Positions 34,788 to 44,512 of a stretch of 63,825 nt of DNA are shown here, in pieces; the stretch's first letter is position 1; each line of letters starts with the position of its first letter. The stretch comes from Firmicutes bacterium CAG:631 (lineage in GTDB: Bacteria > Bacillota_I > Bacilli_A > RFN20 > CAG-631): contig HF998014.1 in assembly GCA_000433015.1 (NCBI GenBank), forward strand, positions 1 through 63,825, given 5' to 3'. A model generated the notes under the pieces. The model searched no databases. It was given only the letters and a program-made list of their open reading frames with translations, and had not been told where the DNA came from. A program made the position numbers and the translations under genes.

Positions 34788-37760
34788 CTATTCCCCCTTT
34801 TCCTCTTGTCTTTTTTTCGCTTTTAATTGTCTTGTATGGTGCAATTTAACAATCGGTGCAGTCGCTCTTGCCCAGCCACGTTTAATAGCATCGACATGGA
34901 AGAAAGCATTTAATTTTGCCTTACGTTGAACTCTTTTTGCTTTTAGACGTTCCACTTCTTCATAACTCTTTTGTTTTTCAACAAATTCTTTTTCTCTAAA
35001 GAGTAAGAATACAATGCCGACAAAAATTAAAACAATTAACGTTTGTACCCATGCCATAGCCGCAGCCAAGCCATAATTACTTCCGCTAGACATCAACTCA
35101 ACAATTCCTGGATTTGCCGAATCTCCACTACTCTTAATTGGGTTAATCCAAGTAATATCAATCGTCGCAATTTGGACGATGGTAAATAGACAAGCAATCA
35201 AAATGACAGATTTAATTAATGGGAAAGTAACTGTCCATAAAGCTTGCCACTTATTAGCTCCATCAATTTCAGCCGCTTCATAAAGCGAACGATCAATTTT
35301 TTGTAATCCACTAATAAATAAAACAATGGGTACCCCTGTCATCCATAAAATGATGATAAAGTTTTGGAAAATAAAGTCTGCATATTCTACAGCTTGTTCA
35401 GAAATTGCTTCCAGTACTGTCGCAATAAAGGTACCATCAATGGATAATATAATTGTACTTTGGTCTCCACCGTTTCCATTTAACATGGATAATAAGGGTC
35501 CTGAAATAATAATAACAGGTAAGAAATAAATGACTCTAAAGAACGTTCTTCCAACAATTTTTGTATTGAGTAGCATTGCTAAAACAAAAGCAATAAAGAC
35601 AACAATTGGTAAAAAGAATGCCATACTCATAAAGAAAGTAGGTAACTTTTCATATAAGAAACTGGTATTGCTAAAAATTAAACTAGAATAATTATCAAAA
35701 CCAATCCAGTTTGGAAATAATTTACCATTTTCATAAAAGAGAGGATCATATCCCATGTTATAACCAATCTCGCTGAAACTGAGGAAAATGGTATAAATCA
35801 ATGGATATAAAGTTAAAATCACAAACCCAATCGCCCAAACCGACAAGAAAATATAACCTAAAATATTTTCTCGACGAGCTTTGGTCATGTTTTTACGATA
35901 ACGATTTAACTTTAATTGCTTATTTAAATCTTTATAAAATTCCTTTTCTTCAATTTCATTTCTTTTTTCAGCAGCATGTAAATCATTTTCATAAATTTTT
36001 TGCAAAACAACTGTTTTGGGTTGACTTAACGATAAGATAGCAATTTCTTTTTCTTTTTTAATTTGTTTTAAAGCATTTTTGTAATCTCTTTTTGCTTTTT
36101 TATACTTCGCTTTATCGCCTTCTTTAATTTCTTTTTTATAAACTTGAAGGGTTTCACGAATTTCTATTTTTGCAAAATTAGATTCTGCTCTTTTTAATTT
36201 TTGTCTTGCTTCCTTCTTTTTTTCTTTATACGTTTTTTTCCGCTCTAACCGAGCTTGTTTAATATCTTTTTTATCTTGTAAATATTGTTTTTTTGCTAAA
36301 ACGGCTTTTTCTTTATAAAAATAATCCGTCAGTTCTAATAAAGCATTTTCTTTTTGTTTCGTTAAATCATCGACTTTTTCAGCATATTGCTTTTTCAATT
36401 CTTGATATTTTAATGAATACTCTTCTTTAATAGAAGTATTTTCATTTTCAGCCGATAATTTTTCTTTTTCTTCTAATTGTAAGGCATGAAGGGCATCTTG
36501 ATACCCTTTTTTTACTTCATTCAATTGAGTTGCAAAAGAAGCAATGATTTCTTTTTCTTTTTTCTTTTCATCAATAGGCTGAATAAATGTTTTTAAAGTC
36601 TCATTAATCGTTTGGATTTGTTGATCATAATTTTGAATATGTTCTTTTTTATAAATATCAAAAGGAACAAAATTTTTCTTGCCATATTCATTAATAATTT
36701 CAATCAACGCATCAAAAATTTCTTCAGACTCTTTTACAAAACAACTATTAATTTTGTGTAAAACTTCTGCTTCTTCTGTTGTGACGTTATTTAACTCCGA
36801 AAAATCAACGCGTTCTACAAATTCTTTTTGATTTTCTTTTCTTTTTTCATCGATTGCTTTTTCAATAGATTGAATTTCTTCATTCAATTGATTAATTTGC
36901 GTTTCTAAATCTTGAATTTGTTTTTTATACGTTTCTTTTTGTTCTTCGACTTTTTTTAATTTTTCCTCAACAGGTAACTTTTCACGAAGTTGAACTTTTA
37001 ATACTTTATAATCGACATTATTATCAATATCTTGACGATGAATTGCTAAAAGATCTCTTGCCTTTTGATCTCTATCTTTTGCAATTTCTGTAATCTTTGT
37101 TTTTTCTGCTGTAAAAGCAATCTTTTTAAAATTTTCTTTCACTAAAAGATCAACTTTTTCAAACAAAGAATCCAGTTCAGCCTTATTTTCATCGCATATT
37201 TTTTCAAATTCTTGAACTAAATTAGAATAGATTGTTGCATAACTTTCAACAAGCAAATCTTCTTTATTTGCTTGTTGAAGTAATTCTTTTGCAACTTTTT
37301 CTATATCCATGCGATGTTGATAATCTCTTTCTTCTTCTTTTTCATATTTTTCTTTTTCATATTTTGTTTTTTCTAATTGATTATCAACTTTTACGCTATC
37401 AAACCGACGAGTAACAATTTCTTTCATAATGGTTTCTCGTCCGACATCATGACGATGAATCTTGTTATGTTCGTGTATGAAATTTAATTCTTCTTTCGCA
37501 TTCATAGCACAAACATAGGCATATAATTTAGGATTGACATCAAAATAAGCATTTAAATCTTCTTTTAAATGTTTTAATCGAAGTTCTGTAAGTGTATTTT
37601 CATAATCTTCGACAGAAGTCGTTAAATGGACAGCATTTGATTTTCTTTTCTTTATATATTTTTGCCGTACTTTTTCAAATTCTCGTTCTGCTTCTTCTTT
37701 TGCAAATTTTAAAGTACTTTGTGCAACGACACTTAATTCTTCATCTTTAAATTCCATCAT
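34788..37760 (-). CDS. Coiled-coil / MalF-type ABC permease fusion
   Basis: A 990-residue protein. Residues 1 to about 630 are hydrophilic, extremely rich in Lys, Glu and Gln, with heptad-like patterns over most of the length (for example KLKKVEEQKETYKKQIQDLE). The last 130 residues of this region are strongly basic (KKDIKQARLERKKTYKEKKK). From about 635 a complete MalF-type permease follows: six membrane segments and the EAA loop YEAAEIDGANKWQALWTVTF at about 825-845. The tail is basic. There is no signal peptide, so the coiled coil is in the cytoplasm, where the ATPase docks. ATG 37760 and 37757 both follow GAGGAGGTG closely. The frame is continuous, so this is a true fusion and not two genes. 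Typical MalF proteins of this class have about 300 residues. Confidence 0.9.
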   Translation of the reverse strand: MMEFKDEELSVVAQSTLKFAKEEAEREFEKVRQKYIKKRKSNAVHLTTSVEDYENTLTELRLKHLKEDLNAYFDVNPKLYAYVCAMNAKEELNFIHEHNKIHRHDVGRETIMKEIVTRRFDSVKVDNQLEKTKYEKEKYEKEEERDYQHRMDIEKVAKELLQQANKEDLLVESYATIYSNLVQEFEKICDENKAELDSLFEKVDLLVKENFKKIAFTAEKTKITEIAKDRDQKARDLLAIHRQDIDNNVDYKVLKVQLREKLPVEEKLKKVEEQKETYKKQIQDLETQINQLNEEIQSIEKAIDEKRKENQKEFVERVDFSELNNVTTEEAEVLHKINSCFVKESEEIFDALIEIINEYGKKNFVPFDIYKKEHIQNYDQQIQTINETLKTFIQPIDEKKKEKEIIASFATQLNEVKKGYQDALHALQLEEKEKLSAENENTSIKEEYSLKYQELKKQYAEKVDDLTKQKENALLELTDYFYKEKAVLAKKQYLQDKKDIKQARLERKKTYKEKKKEARQKLKRAESNFAKIEIRETLQVYKKEIKEGDKAKYKKAKRDYKNALKQIKKEKEIAILSLSQPKTVVLQKIYENDLHAAEKRNEIEEKEFYKDLNKQLKLNRYRKNMTKARRENILGYIFLSVWAIGFVILTLYPLIYTIFLSFSEIGYNMGYDPLFYENGKLFPNWIGFDNYSSLIFSNTSFLYEKLPTFFMSMAFFLPIVVFIAFVLAMLLNTKIVGRTFFRVIYFLPVIIISGPLLSMLNGNGGDQSTIILSIDGTFIATVLEAISEQAVEYADFIFQNFIIILWMTGVPIVLFISGLQKIDRSLYEAAEIDGANKWQALWTVTFPLIKSVILIACLFTIVQIATIDITWINPIKSSGDSANPGIVELMSSGSNYGLAAAMAWVQTLIVLIFVGIVFLLFREKEFVEKQKSYEEVERLKAKRVQRKAKLNAFFHVDAIKRGWARATAPIVKLHHTRQLKAKKRQEEKGE

Positions 37761-37770
37761 TGCACCTCCT

Positions 37771-40314
37771 CTAAATTATTTTTGCAGATAATGGATCAAT
37801 GGTTTGTCCATTATAGGTTACTGCATAATCCGCATAATTGATCGCAATGACAACTTTTTCTTCTTCAACTATTTTTCCATCCACAAATGGAGCATAGGTA
37901 TTTACATACAAACCAATATTATCGTTGTCTGTTCCAATGGCAACCACTTCTCGATCTACAATTGTTTTTCCTTGAATTTGTTCCAAGAAAGGTAATACAT
38001 ATTCACAAACCTCAATAATGGTTTCTTTATATTTTTCATACCCTGTTGAATAATAATCTCTTGAATTTGTATACATTAAATCTTCTAATGCCTCTTCAGT
38101 TAAAATGAAGGAAGGATTTAAATGATATTCAATCATTTTTAATTGAGCCGTACGATCAAAGAATGAGAAGTTAGAATAACTTGCATACATATTGACTAAA
38201 CCACCCAATACAATTTCTAAGAAAGGAACGGAATCCGTTTCAGCAATGTATTGTGAATTGTAAACCGGTAAATCGTAGAAATTGGTTAAATTTTGCCATA
38301 AATATGCATTAGGACTATCTGCACCTAATTCTACCATTGTACTTGCTTTTCTTGTCCCATTCTCTATAATTTTGCGGGAATCTTCATAATTAATTCCTTG
38401 ACCATAATCAGGAGCCAAAATATTAGAAACGCCATTGATTGTAATGCCGACATTCCCTAATTTTGAAACTTCCTTGGCTTGATTATTTAACCAAGTCATT
38501 GCCATATTTGGATTTGCATAATGCCACCAAAGAACCGGCTTATTGGAATCATTTAAAATATAAGTTCCATAGTCTCTACTTAAGGCTTTTACAGCATATC
38601 CACCGATATTTGGCATTTGGTCACTATTGATTAGTCCATAATCTTGTTGGAAACTAACATCATAACCATATTGTGCGGCTTTTTCCACCAAAGAAGCAAA
38701 TCCGCTTCTTCCGCCAGCACCAGAACTATAATCCGCTTTACCGGGATGAGCCATTGCAACACCTTTATTTTGCCATCCTAATAAAGAAGAGGTAATATAT
38801 TCGATACCGCTTTGATGTAATTCATCATAAATATTTTCGATTCCTTCAGTCGTTGTTCCAATGACATCGCTATAGCCAATAATTGCTCTTTTAACGTCAC
38901 TGACAATAAAGTCTAATTTTACCCCATTCTTTAATTCAATATTTGGTAAAATTAATTGATTATTGACTAAATAATTCCGATAAGATAAAGCCATACCAAT
39001 ATAATTTGCTGGAAGACTATCCATCGTTCCATCACCATATAAAATGTCATATCTTAGGCCCATATCGTAATTGTATACTTCATCGCCTTCTAAATATAAA
39101 ATCGTTCCTGTGCTTGAACCAAAATTATACTTATACGTCCGATTCATTTCAAATCGAGGTTTGGTTTGTGTATAAGCAAAACGAGATTGTTTATCACTTC
39201 GACCTCTAAAAACTAAACCAAAATATTCACTACCTGAAGTGGCATAAGCGACAAATGCATCTTGTTCATTCCCATAAGATACGCCCCAAACAGGCATCAT
39301 AATTTTTTTCGTTTCTACATAAGCATGTTCATAAACGATATTTCCCGAAGCAAATTCGGCTTCTGTATATCCTTCTCGATATGGATCTCCATAAACATCA
39401 AAATAAATTTCTTTATTATCCATTTCACGATTCGTATCATATCGAATTAAAGCCCCAGAACCATCAGGAAGAAATACATATCCGGGTAAATCTGTTTTAG
39501 GATTTTTAGTAATAGAAGAAGCTTCAAATGTACAAGAGCCATATCCATCTTCATCTACATTTTCTAACGTACAGGTTAACATATTTCCACCTGATTGTCC
39601 AAAACAAGGTAGAGGATAAATAGCTTCTAAAGCATATTTTCCTGTTCCACTAATATCTTCCTCTAAGATGTCCACATTAAATCCTCGATCATCAAATAGG
39701 AAACGCATGTTAATATTGATTGTTTTTGTTTCTCTATCAATACTTGTTTGATAGGTTGTTTTAAACATCCAACGATTTGCATAAGTTTGGTGGCGAACAA
39801 ATTCTGTAGAAACAATATCGCTTTGAATTTCGATATTGCTTTTTGTTTGTGTCGCCGTTGAGGTTTTATTAAAATAGGTAAAACCTAACATTTGATTAAT
39901 TTGTGCGTATGCTCCCGCATTGTCATTACCATTGCGGTTTGGTCCTGCATCAATCGTACAAGCAAAATATTCTGGTGTATTTGCTCGAATGTGACTACAT
40001 TTGCTTTCCATTTCTGCTTTTGTAGAATTTCCAGCACCGGTAGACCAAACAAAACCAGTTTGTTTATTACGAATTCTTAAAATATTTTTAGACGTATTGT
40101 AAAAATACTCAAAATTAACATTTTCATAAATCTTTACATATCCGTCTTCGGTTGAAACTCCACTTACCGGAACATTATATTCTTCTGCTGGAAATTGTTC
40201 ATTTCGATTGGTATCATCTAAAGCTTGAACTTGATTACCAAAAAATGTAGCACCCGTCAATACTAGAAAACTCATCAAAAGCAATTTCCCATATTTTTTA
40301 ATACCATCCAGCAC
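37771..40314 (-). CDS. Secreted DUF5696-type protein, probable TIM-barrel glycan-active enzyme
   Basis: An 847-residue exported protein with a signal peptide (about residues 1-31, ending GNQVQA). It starts with GTG 40314 behind AGGAGGTGA and overlaps the previous gene by 17 bases. The sequence resembles the DUF5696 family found beside carbohydrate ABC transporters in Firmicutes. The N-terminal half is beta-rich with many aromatic residues (FVWSTGAGNSTK, DLPGYVFLPDGSGALIRYD). The C-terminal half reads like an (alpha/beta)8 barrel (YSDVIGTTTEGIENIYDELH, ISFDAY-like strands, FQQDYGLINSDQ). A glycoside hydrolase role is inference from fold and neighbours; catalytic acids cannot be named. Confidence 0.75.
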   Translation of the reverse strand: MLDGIKKYGKLLLMSFLVLTGATFFGNQVQALDDTNRNEQFPAEEYNVPVSGVSTEDGYVKIYENVNFEYFYNTSKNILRIRNKQTGFVWSTGAGNSTKAEMESKCSHIRANTPEYFACTIDAGPNRNGNDNAGAYAQINQMLGFTYFNKTSTATQTKSNIEIQSDIVSTEFVRHQTYANRWMFKTTYQTSIDRETKTININMRFLFDDRGFNVDILEEDISGTGKYALEAIYPLPCFGQSGGNMLTCTLENVDEDGYGSCTFEASSITKNPKTDLPGYVFLPDGSGALIRYDTNREMDNKEIYFDVYGDPYREGYTEAEFASGNIVYEHAYVETKKIMMPVWGVSYGNEQDAFVAYATSGSEYFGLVFRGRSDKQSRFAYTQTKPRFEMNRTYKYNFGSSTGTILYLEGDEVYNYDMGLRYDILYGDGTMDSLPANYIGMALSYRNYLVNNQLILPNIELKNGVKLDFIVSDVKRAIIGYSDVIGTTTEGIENIYDELHQSGIEYITSSLLGWQNKGVAMAHPGKADYSSGAGGRSGFASLVEKAAQYGYDVSFQQDYGLINSDQMPNIGGYAVKALSRDYGTYILNDSNKPVLWWHYANPNMAMTWLNNQAKEVSKLGNVGITINGVSNILAPDYGQGINYEDSRKIIENGTRKASTMVELGADSPNAYLWQNLTNFYDLPVYNSQYIAETDSVPFLEIVLGGLVNMYASYSNFSFFDRTAQLKMIEYHLNPSFILTEEALEDLMYTNSRDYYSTGYEKYKETIIEVCEYVLPFLEQIQGKTIVDREVVAIGTDNDNIGLYVNTYAPFVDGKIVEEEKVVIAINYADYAVTYNGQTIDPLSAKII

Positions 40315-42610
40315 GTAGTTTCACCTCCTTGATAATACTATCAACCAAGTTAGATACTTGATCAAACATCAATAAAACAGTTAAACAAATAATAACAAAT
40401 AAAATCATAAAGATTAAGGTTAAGATAACATTCCAGAATGTTTGTTTAAAGGTATAATTATGTGTTTCTAAAATACCAACAATAATGTAGAAAATAGAAC
40501 CCCAAAGAGCTAATTGGAATAATAAATCCATAATAACTTGTTCAGTCAAAGTTAAAATATAAGATAATCCAACAGCAATTGGTAAACAAATAATTAATGG
40601 CAATAAACTATATCCCGTAAATTTATAAATATTTTTAAATGTTCCTTCCCCATTTTTAATAGCAGAAACTAGATAGTTACATAAAACAAAGATAAATAAT
40701 ACAAGAATATAACCAAAAATAACAATAGAAGAATTCAGTGTATTTTCATTAAAATATTGGAATGGTAATGCTTTTCCATACATATACCAAACAAAGATAA
40801 CCAATCCTAAAAGATAATAGATTGTCGCTCCTAAAACTGAACCCCTTCGATTGGTTTTAATTTCATAGAAGGTATCCACTGGATGTCGAATCACTCTAAA
40901 TCCAACAAGTAAATCCTTCATGAATCGTTTTTCTTTTACTTTTTTCACTTTCTTTTTGAAACGAACCATTGCAGGAACAGTCTTGAATAAATAATATAAA
41001 ATCACAATTATAGCAATCGCTGCTACAGCAATAACAATGACAATTGGTAAATTATCTTGTAACCATGTATTTCTAATTTCCCAGAATGCTTCTGAATAAA
41101 GGGTTCTATTTTTAGAAATAGAGAAATATCTTGCAGCTTCTTCAAAATCTAAATCATAATAGTAAGCTTTTCCTAAACCATCGTTTGCAAAGACAGATAA
41201 TTCATCATATTGTAATACTTCTTCCCAAGCTTGTCTTGATTCTTCATATTCGTGGTTTTCAAAACTAATCATTGCTCTAAAAATAGCTTGAGAATAATTC
41301 GTTGGATTAAAGGATTGAATTAAATTTCTTTCTTGATCCACAGCCCAAATGCGATAAGATGAATCAATGCCTATAGCAATTAAGTTAGAGAAGAAACCTA
41401 CAATTTCGGGTTGATTTGGCTCATTAGAACCAAACATATAAATAAATTCTCCTTGTGGGCCTAAAACAACAATCATTCCGTTTTGATCAGACATGAAAGT
41501 AATTCCATCAGGGGTGACAACAATATCTGTGTATTCAACAACTACATTCGAAAACATATTATAAATTGTAGAGCCATCTGTTTTATGTTTTGTCATACTT
41601 GGATAAGACATATCATCTTTAATCGATTCTGCTTTTGTTGTCATTGAATAAACAATATTTTGACTATCAATATAGACATTGGTAAATCCTGCAGGAATTG
41701 GAATATCAATTTGCGATAATTGTTCGTCAGTTCCAAAGGTTCTTACCAAATAATATAACAAACTGTAACGAACATTATTAACAGCAAAGAAACTAATAAA
41801 TTCACTAAATACTTTTTGATCTAAACCTACATTATCATAATCTAAATAAGAATTAGATAACAAAATCATTCCAGCGCTAGTAGCAGGAGATGCTACATAG
41901 ATTTTTCCTTCTTGGTCTACAGCAATTTTTTGAGGGTCAAACTTTGTTAAATCATCTGAGCCAAAAGATGGAGCTCTTTCAACAAAGTTATTCGCTTGTA
42001 AAATCATCGGTTCAGTAATTACTTTATATTGGGATAAATTGTCTAATGGTGCGACATAAATAAATCCAGTAAAAGTATAAGCACGATCTCTTTCTTGACC
42101 ATTTTCATCAATATAACTTTCACGATATCTTTCTTCTGAATGAGTTGCTTTGGCATCGGCAATGTATAAATATTTCACCCCATCAATTTCTTGAATCCAC
42201 AATCCTGTAGGTGTATTTAATGCTGAGAAATTGAGCCGAATATTTTCAACAGATGCTTGTGGGTTTTCTGCTGAAAGATTAATTTTCAATAAGAATGAAT
42301 CTGCTCCAACAGAATTTAAAATATAAGCATAATCTATCGTTTGTCCATTGACTTCTTCAGTGTCAATGAAAATATCTTGAGGATTGTTAAGACCTATCGT
42401 ATCGTAGGTTGATCCTGGCTCATAAGCGTCTGGCGCATTCACAAAAAAGCCATCCGCATTTTGTGTTTGAGTATAAACCGTTGCGGTAGAAGCTTGAACT
42501 GGTTTCATTTCGGCAAAAGATGAATTTGCAGTAAAACTTCCTAACACACCGCTTGCAGCAAGAATAAGAGTAATGCCAAGTAAGGCAAATAATTTTTTAA
42601 TCTTTTTCAT
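40298..42610 (-). CDS. Extracellular beta-propeller (NHL-like) protein with TPR and Yip1-like membrane domain
   Basis: 770 residues. A signal peptide (about 1-32) precedes an extracytoplasmic NHL/YVTN-like beta-propeller (about 60-430), seen in repeated patterns such as PQDIFIDTEE, PQKIAVDQEGKIYVASP and PDGITFMSDQNGMIVVLGPQ. A short TPR-like segment follows (HEYEESRQAWEEVLQYDELS, about 450-510). After one membrane helix and a basic cytoplasmic linker comes a five-helix Yip1-like domain (about 590-750). Such proteins lie with DUF5696 and carbohydrate transporter genes in other Firmicutes. A sensor or scaffold that presents glycans to the importer is plausible but not shown. Its ATG shares one base with the upstream stop codon. 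Confidence 0.78.
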   Translation of the reverse strand: MKKIKKLFALLGITLILAASGVLGSFTANSSFAEMKPVQASTATVYTQTQNADGFFVNAPDAYEPGSTYDTIGLNNPQDIFIDTEEVNGQTIDYAYILNSVGADSFLLKINLSAENPQASVENIRLNFSALNTPTGLWIQEIDGVKYLYIADAKATHSEERYRESYIDENGQERDRAYTFTGFIYVAPLDNLSQYKVITEPMILQANNFVERAPSFGSDDLTKFDPQKIAVDQEGKIYVASPATSAGMILLSNSYLDYDNVGLDQKVFSEFISFFAVNNVRYSLLYYLVRTFGTDEQLSQIDIPIPAGFTNVYIDSQNIVYSMTTKAESIKDDMSYPSMTKHKTDGSTIYNMFSNVVVEYTDIVVTPDGITFMSDQNGMIVVLGPQGEFIYMFGSNEPNQPEIVGFFSNLIAIGIDSSYRIWAVDQERNLIQSFNPTNYSQAIFRAMISFENHEYEESRQAWEEVLQYDELSVFANDGLGKAYYYDLDFEEAARYFSISKNRTLYSEAFWEIRNTWLQDNLPIVIVIAVAAIAIIVILYYLFKTVPAMVRFKKKVKKVKEKRFMKDLLVGFRVIRHPVDTFYEIKTNRRGSVLGATIYYLLGLVIFVWYMYGKALPFQYFNENTLNSSIVIFGYILVLFIFVLCNYLVSAIKNGEGTFKNIYKFTGYSLLPLIICLPIAVGLSYILTLTEQVIMDLLFQLALWGSIFYIIVGILETHNYTFKQTFWNVILTLIFMILFVIICLTVLLMFDQVSNLVDSIIKEVKLRAGWY

Positions 42611-43479
42611 TATTTGATACCTGATTTCGCCATTGTATTCATTACCCTTGATTGCATAACAATAAAGATAATTAAGTTCGGAACGAAAGTAATGAGAGAA
42701 GATGCTGCGGCAACTCCCGTTGCTTTAATTCCGGCTGAAGCTTGTAAAAGACTCAAATAATAAGGTAACGTTTTCAAGCTTTCACTGGTTAAGTAAATTA
42801 AACTTGCTCCTCCAGAATTCCAAATATTTTGGAAAGCCAAGATAGCAATCGTTGCTACTGCTGGCTTTACTAAAGGAATAACAAATTTACTAATAATTTG
42901 TAAGTCATTTGCTCCATCTAATTTTGCCGATTCTAGAATTTCTTTTGGTACCCCGTCATCAATATATTGTTTCATTAAAAACAAATAAACAGGAACCGCT
43001 AAAGATGGAACAATATGTACCCAGAAGTTATCGATCAATCCCAAATAGGAGATAATTAAATAATTTGGTACAGCAACTGCTACAGCAACAAACATTAAAG
43101 CTAATTGATTAATTTTAAATAAAGTATTTTTAAATTTAAATTGCTTTTTTGAAATAGCATAAGCCGCTAATACTGTAATAATTAATACACCGATAACATA
43201 GATAACAGAAATAATAATAGAATTTAAAACATACCGCATCCATGGAAGTCCTGTTGTTCTTGCAAGTCTTCCAAGTTCTGTAAAGTTCGATAATGTTGGA
43301 TTTTTTACAAACAATTGCGGTGGAAAGTAAAATAATTCGTCCAATGGTTTAAAAGCTTGGTTAATAATATAAATAATTGGAAGAATCATTACTGCACAAA
43401 TCAAAAGTAGGACAACTAAGAATTTGATTTGGTTTGCTTGGAATCGTTTAGGATTCAATTGAGTAACCTGAAATGCCAT
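42610..43479 (-). CDS. Carbohydrate ABC transporter permease (MalG type), first pair
   Basis: A 289-residue permease with six membrane segments and the EAA loop LESAKLDGANDLQIISKFVI. Normal length for the family. It is encoded 17 bases after the MalF-type partner (43497-44495) and directly before the propeller/Yip1 gene, with a one-base start/stop overlap. No ATPase is encoded in the operon. Confidence 0.94.
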   Translation of the reverse strand: MAFQVTQLNPKRFQANQIKFLVVLLLICAVMILPIIYIINQAFKPLDELFYFPPQLFVKNPTLSNFTELGRLARTTGLPWMRYVLNSIIISVIYVIGVLIITVLAAYAISKKQFKFKNTLFKINQLALMFVAVAVAVPNYLIISYLGLIDNFWVHIVPSLAVPVYLFLMKQYIDDGVPKEILESAKLDGANDLQIISKFVIPLVKPAVATIAILAFQNIWNSGGASLIYLTSESLKTLPYYLSLLQASAGIKATGVAAASSLITFVPNLIIFIVMQSRVMNTMAKSGIK

Positions 43480-43496
43480 AATTCTTATCCCTCCTT

Positions 43497-44495
43497 TTAA
43501 TCTTTTTCAGCAAATAATTTGCTGGCTATTTTAGAAAATACTAAAACAAATAGTAATAACACAACAGATAGTGCCGAAGCATATCCCAATTCATTTCGAA
43601 TAAAAGCATAATCGTTCATGTGGGGCAAAATCGTTTGTGCTGAATTTTGTGGGGTAGGATTTGAACCTGATAAATCTACCGCTAAAGTTCCTGACGACAT
43701 CGCACCTGTAATGGACATGATTGCACTAAAGAACATGGCCCCCTTCATTTGAGGGATGGTAACATAAATGGTTTCTTGAAAACGATTTTTAATACCATCA
43801 ATATGGGCTGCTTCAAATAGTTCTTGATCAAGATTACAAAGTGAAGCTAAAATCGATAAAAATCCAATACCAAACGAACTCCATAATGCAACAAAAATGG
43901 TAATCGTTAATAAGTATTGTGGACTTGTAAGCCAAGCAACTGGCGCATTAATAATACCCAAGTTCATTAAAAATGCATTTAAATATCCAAACTGGTCCCC
44001 CGAGAAAACAGATTTCCAGATAACCCCAATAAAGACGCTTCCTGCCAAGGAAGGCGTATAAACAATTAAAGCTAATACGGTTCGAATTCCTCGGGGTAAT
44101 TGAGCCAACATCCAAGCAATGATAAAGGATAATACATATCCACCTGGCCCAACTATAATTGCAAACTTCAAGGTTTGTGGAATAACATACATCATGAATT
44201 CTCTATCTCGAGTAAACATATCAATGTAATTTTGTAATCCGATAAATCTTGGCGTATCAATTGCGTTATAGTAAGTTAAAGAAAGCAAAGCTGATACAAA
44301 GACTGGAATAGCAATAAAGATAACAAACAAAGAAGCAAAGGGTAAAATCAACCAAAATGCACTCCAGGCGGAACCATTAATGCCACTTGTCTTATGCGTC
44401 TTTTTTCTTTTTACTTTATCGACATTTCTAACCGTCTTGTAGCCATTGATATTTCTACGTGACCTAGAAATCATCGCATTCTGAGAAGCACTCAT
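43497..44495 (-). CDS. Carbohydrate ABC transporter permease (MalF type), first pair
   Basis: A 332-residue permease with six membrane segments after a basic N-terminal tail of about 45 residues (SRSRRNINGYKTVRNVDKVK). The EAA loop is LFEAAHIDGIKNRFQETIYV, and IPQMKGAMFF follows. It lies 17 bases after the large binding-protein gene, so this binding protein and permease pair probably form one importer. Confidence 0.94.
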   Translation of the reverse strand: MSASQNAMISRSRRNINGYKTVRNVDKVKRKKTHKTSGINGSAWSAFWLILPFASLFVIFIAIPVFVSALLSLTYYNAIDTPRFIGLQNYIDMFTRDREFMMYVIPQTLKFAIIVGPGGYVLSFIIAWMLAQLPRGIRTVLALIVYTPSLAGSVFIGVIWKSVFSGDQFGYLNAFLMNLGIINAPVAWLTSPQYLLTITIFVALWSSFGIGFLSILASLCNLDQELFEAAHIDGIKNRFQETIYVTIPQMKGAMFFSAIMSITGAMSSGTLAVDLSGSNPTPQNSAQTILPHMNDYAFIRNELGYASALSVVLLLFVLVFSKIASKLFAEKD

Positions 44496-44512
44496 TCATC
44501 GTTCCTCCTATT

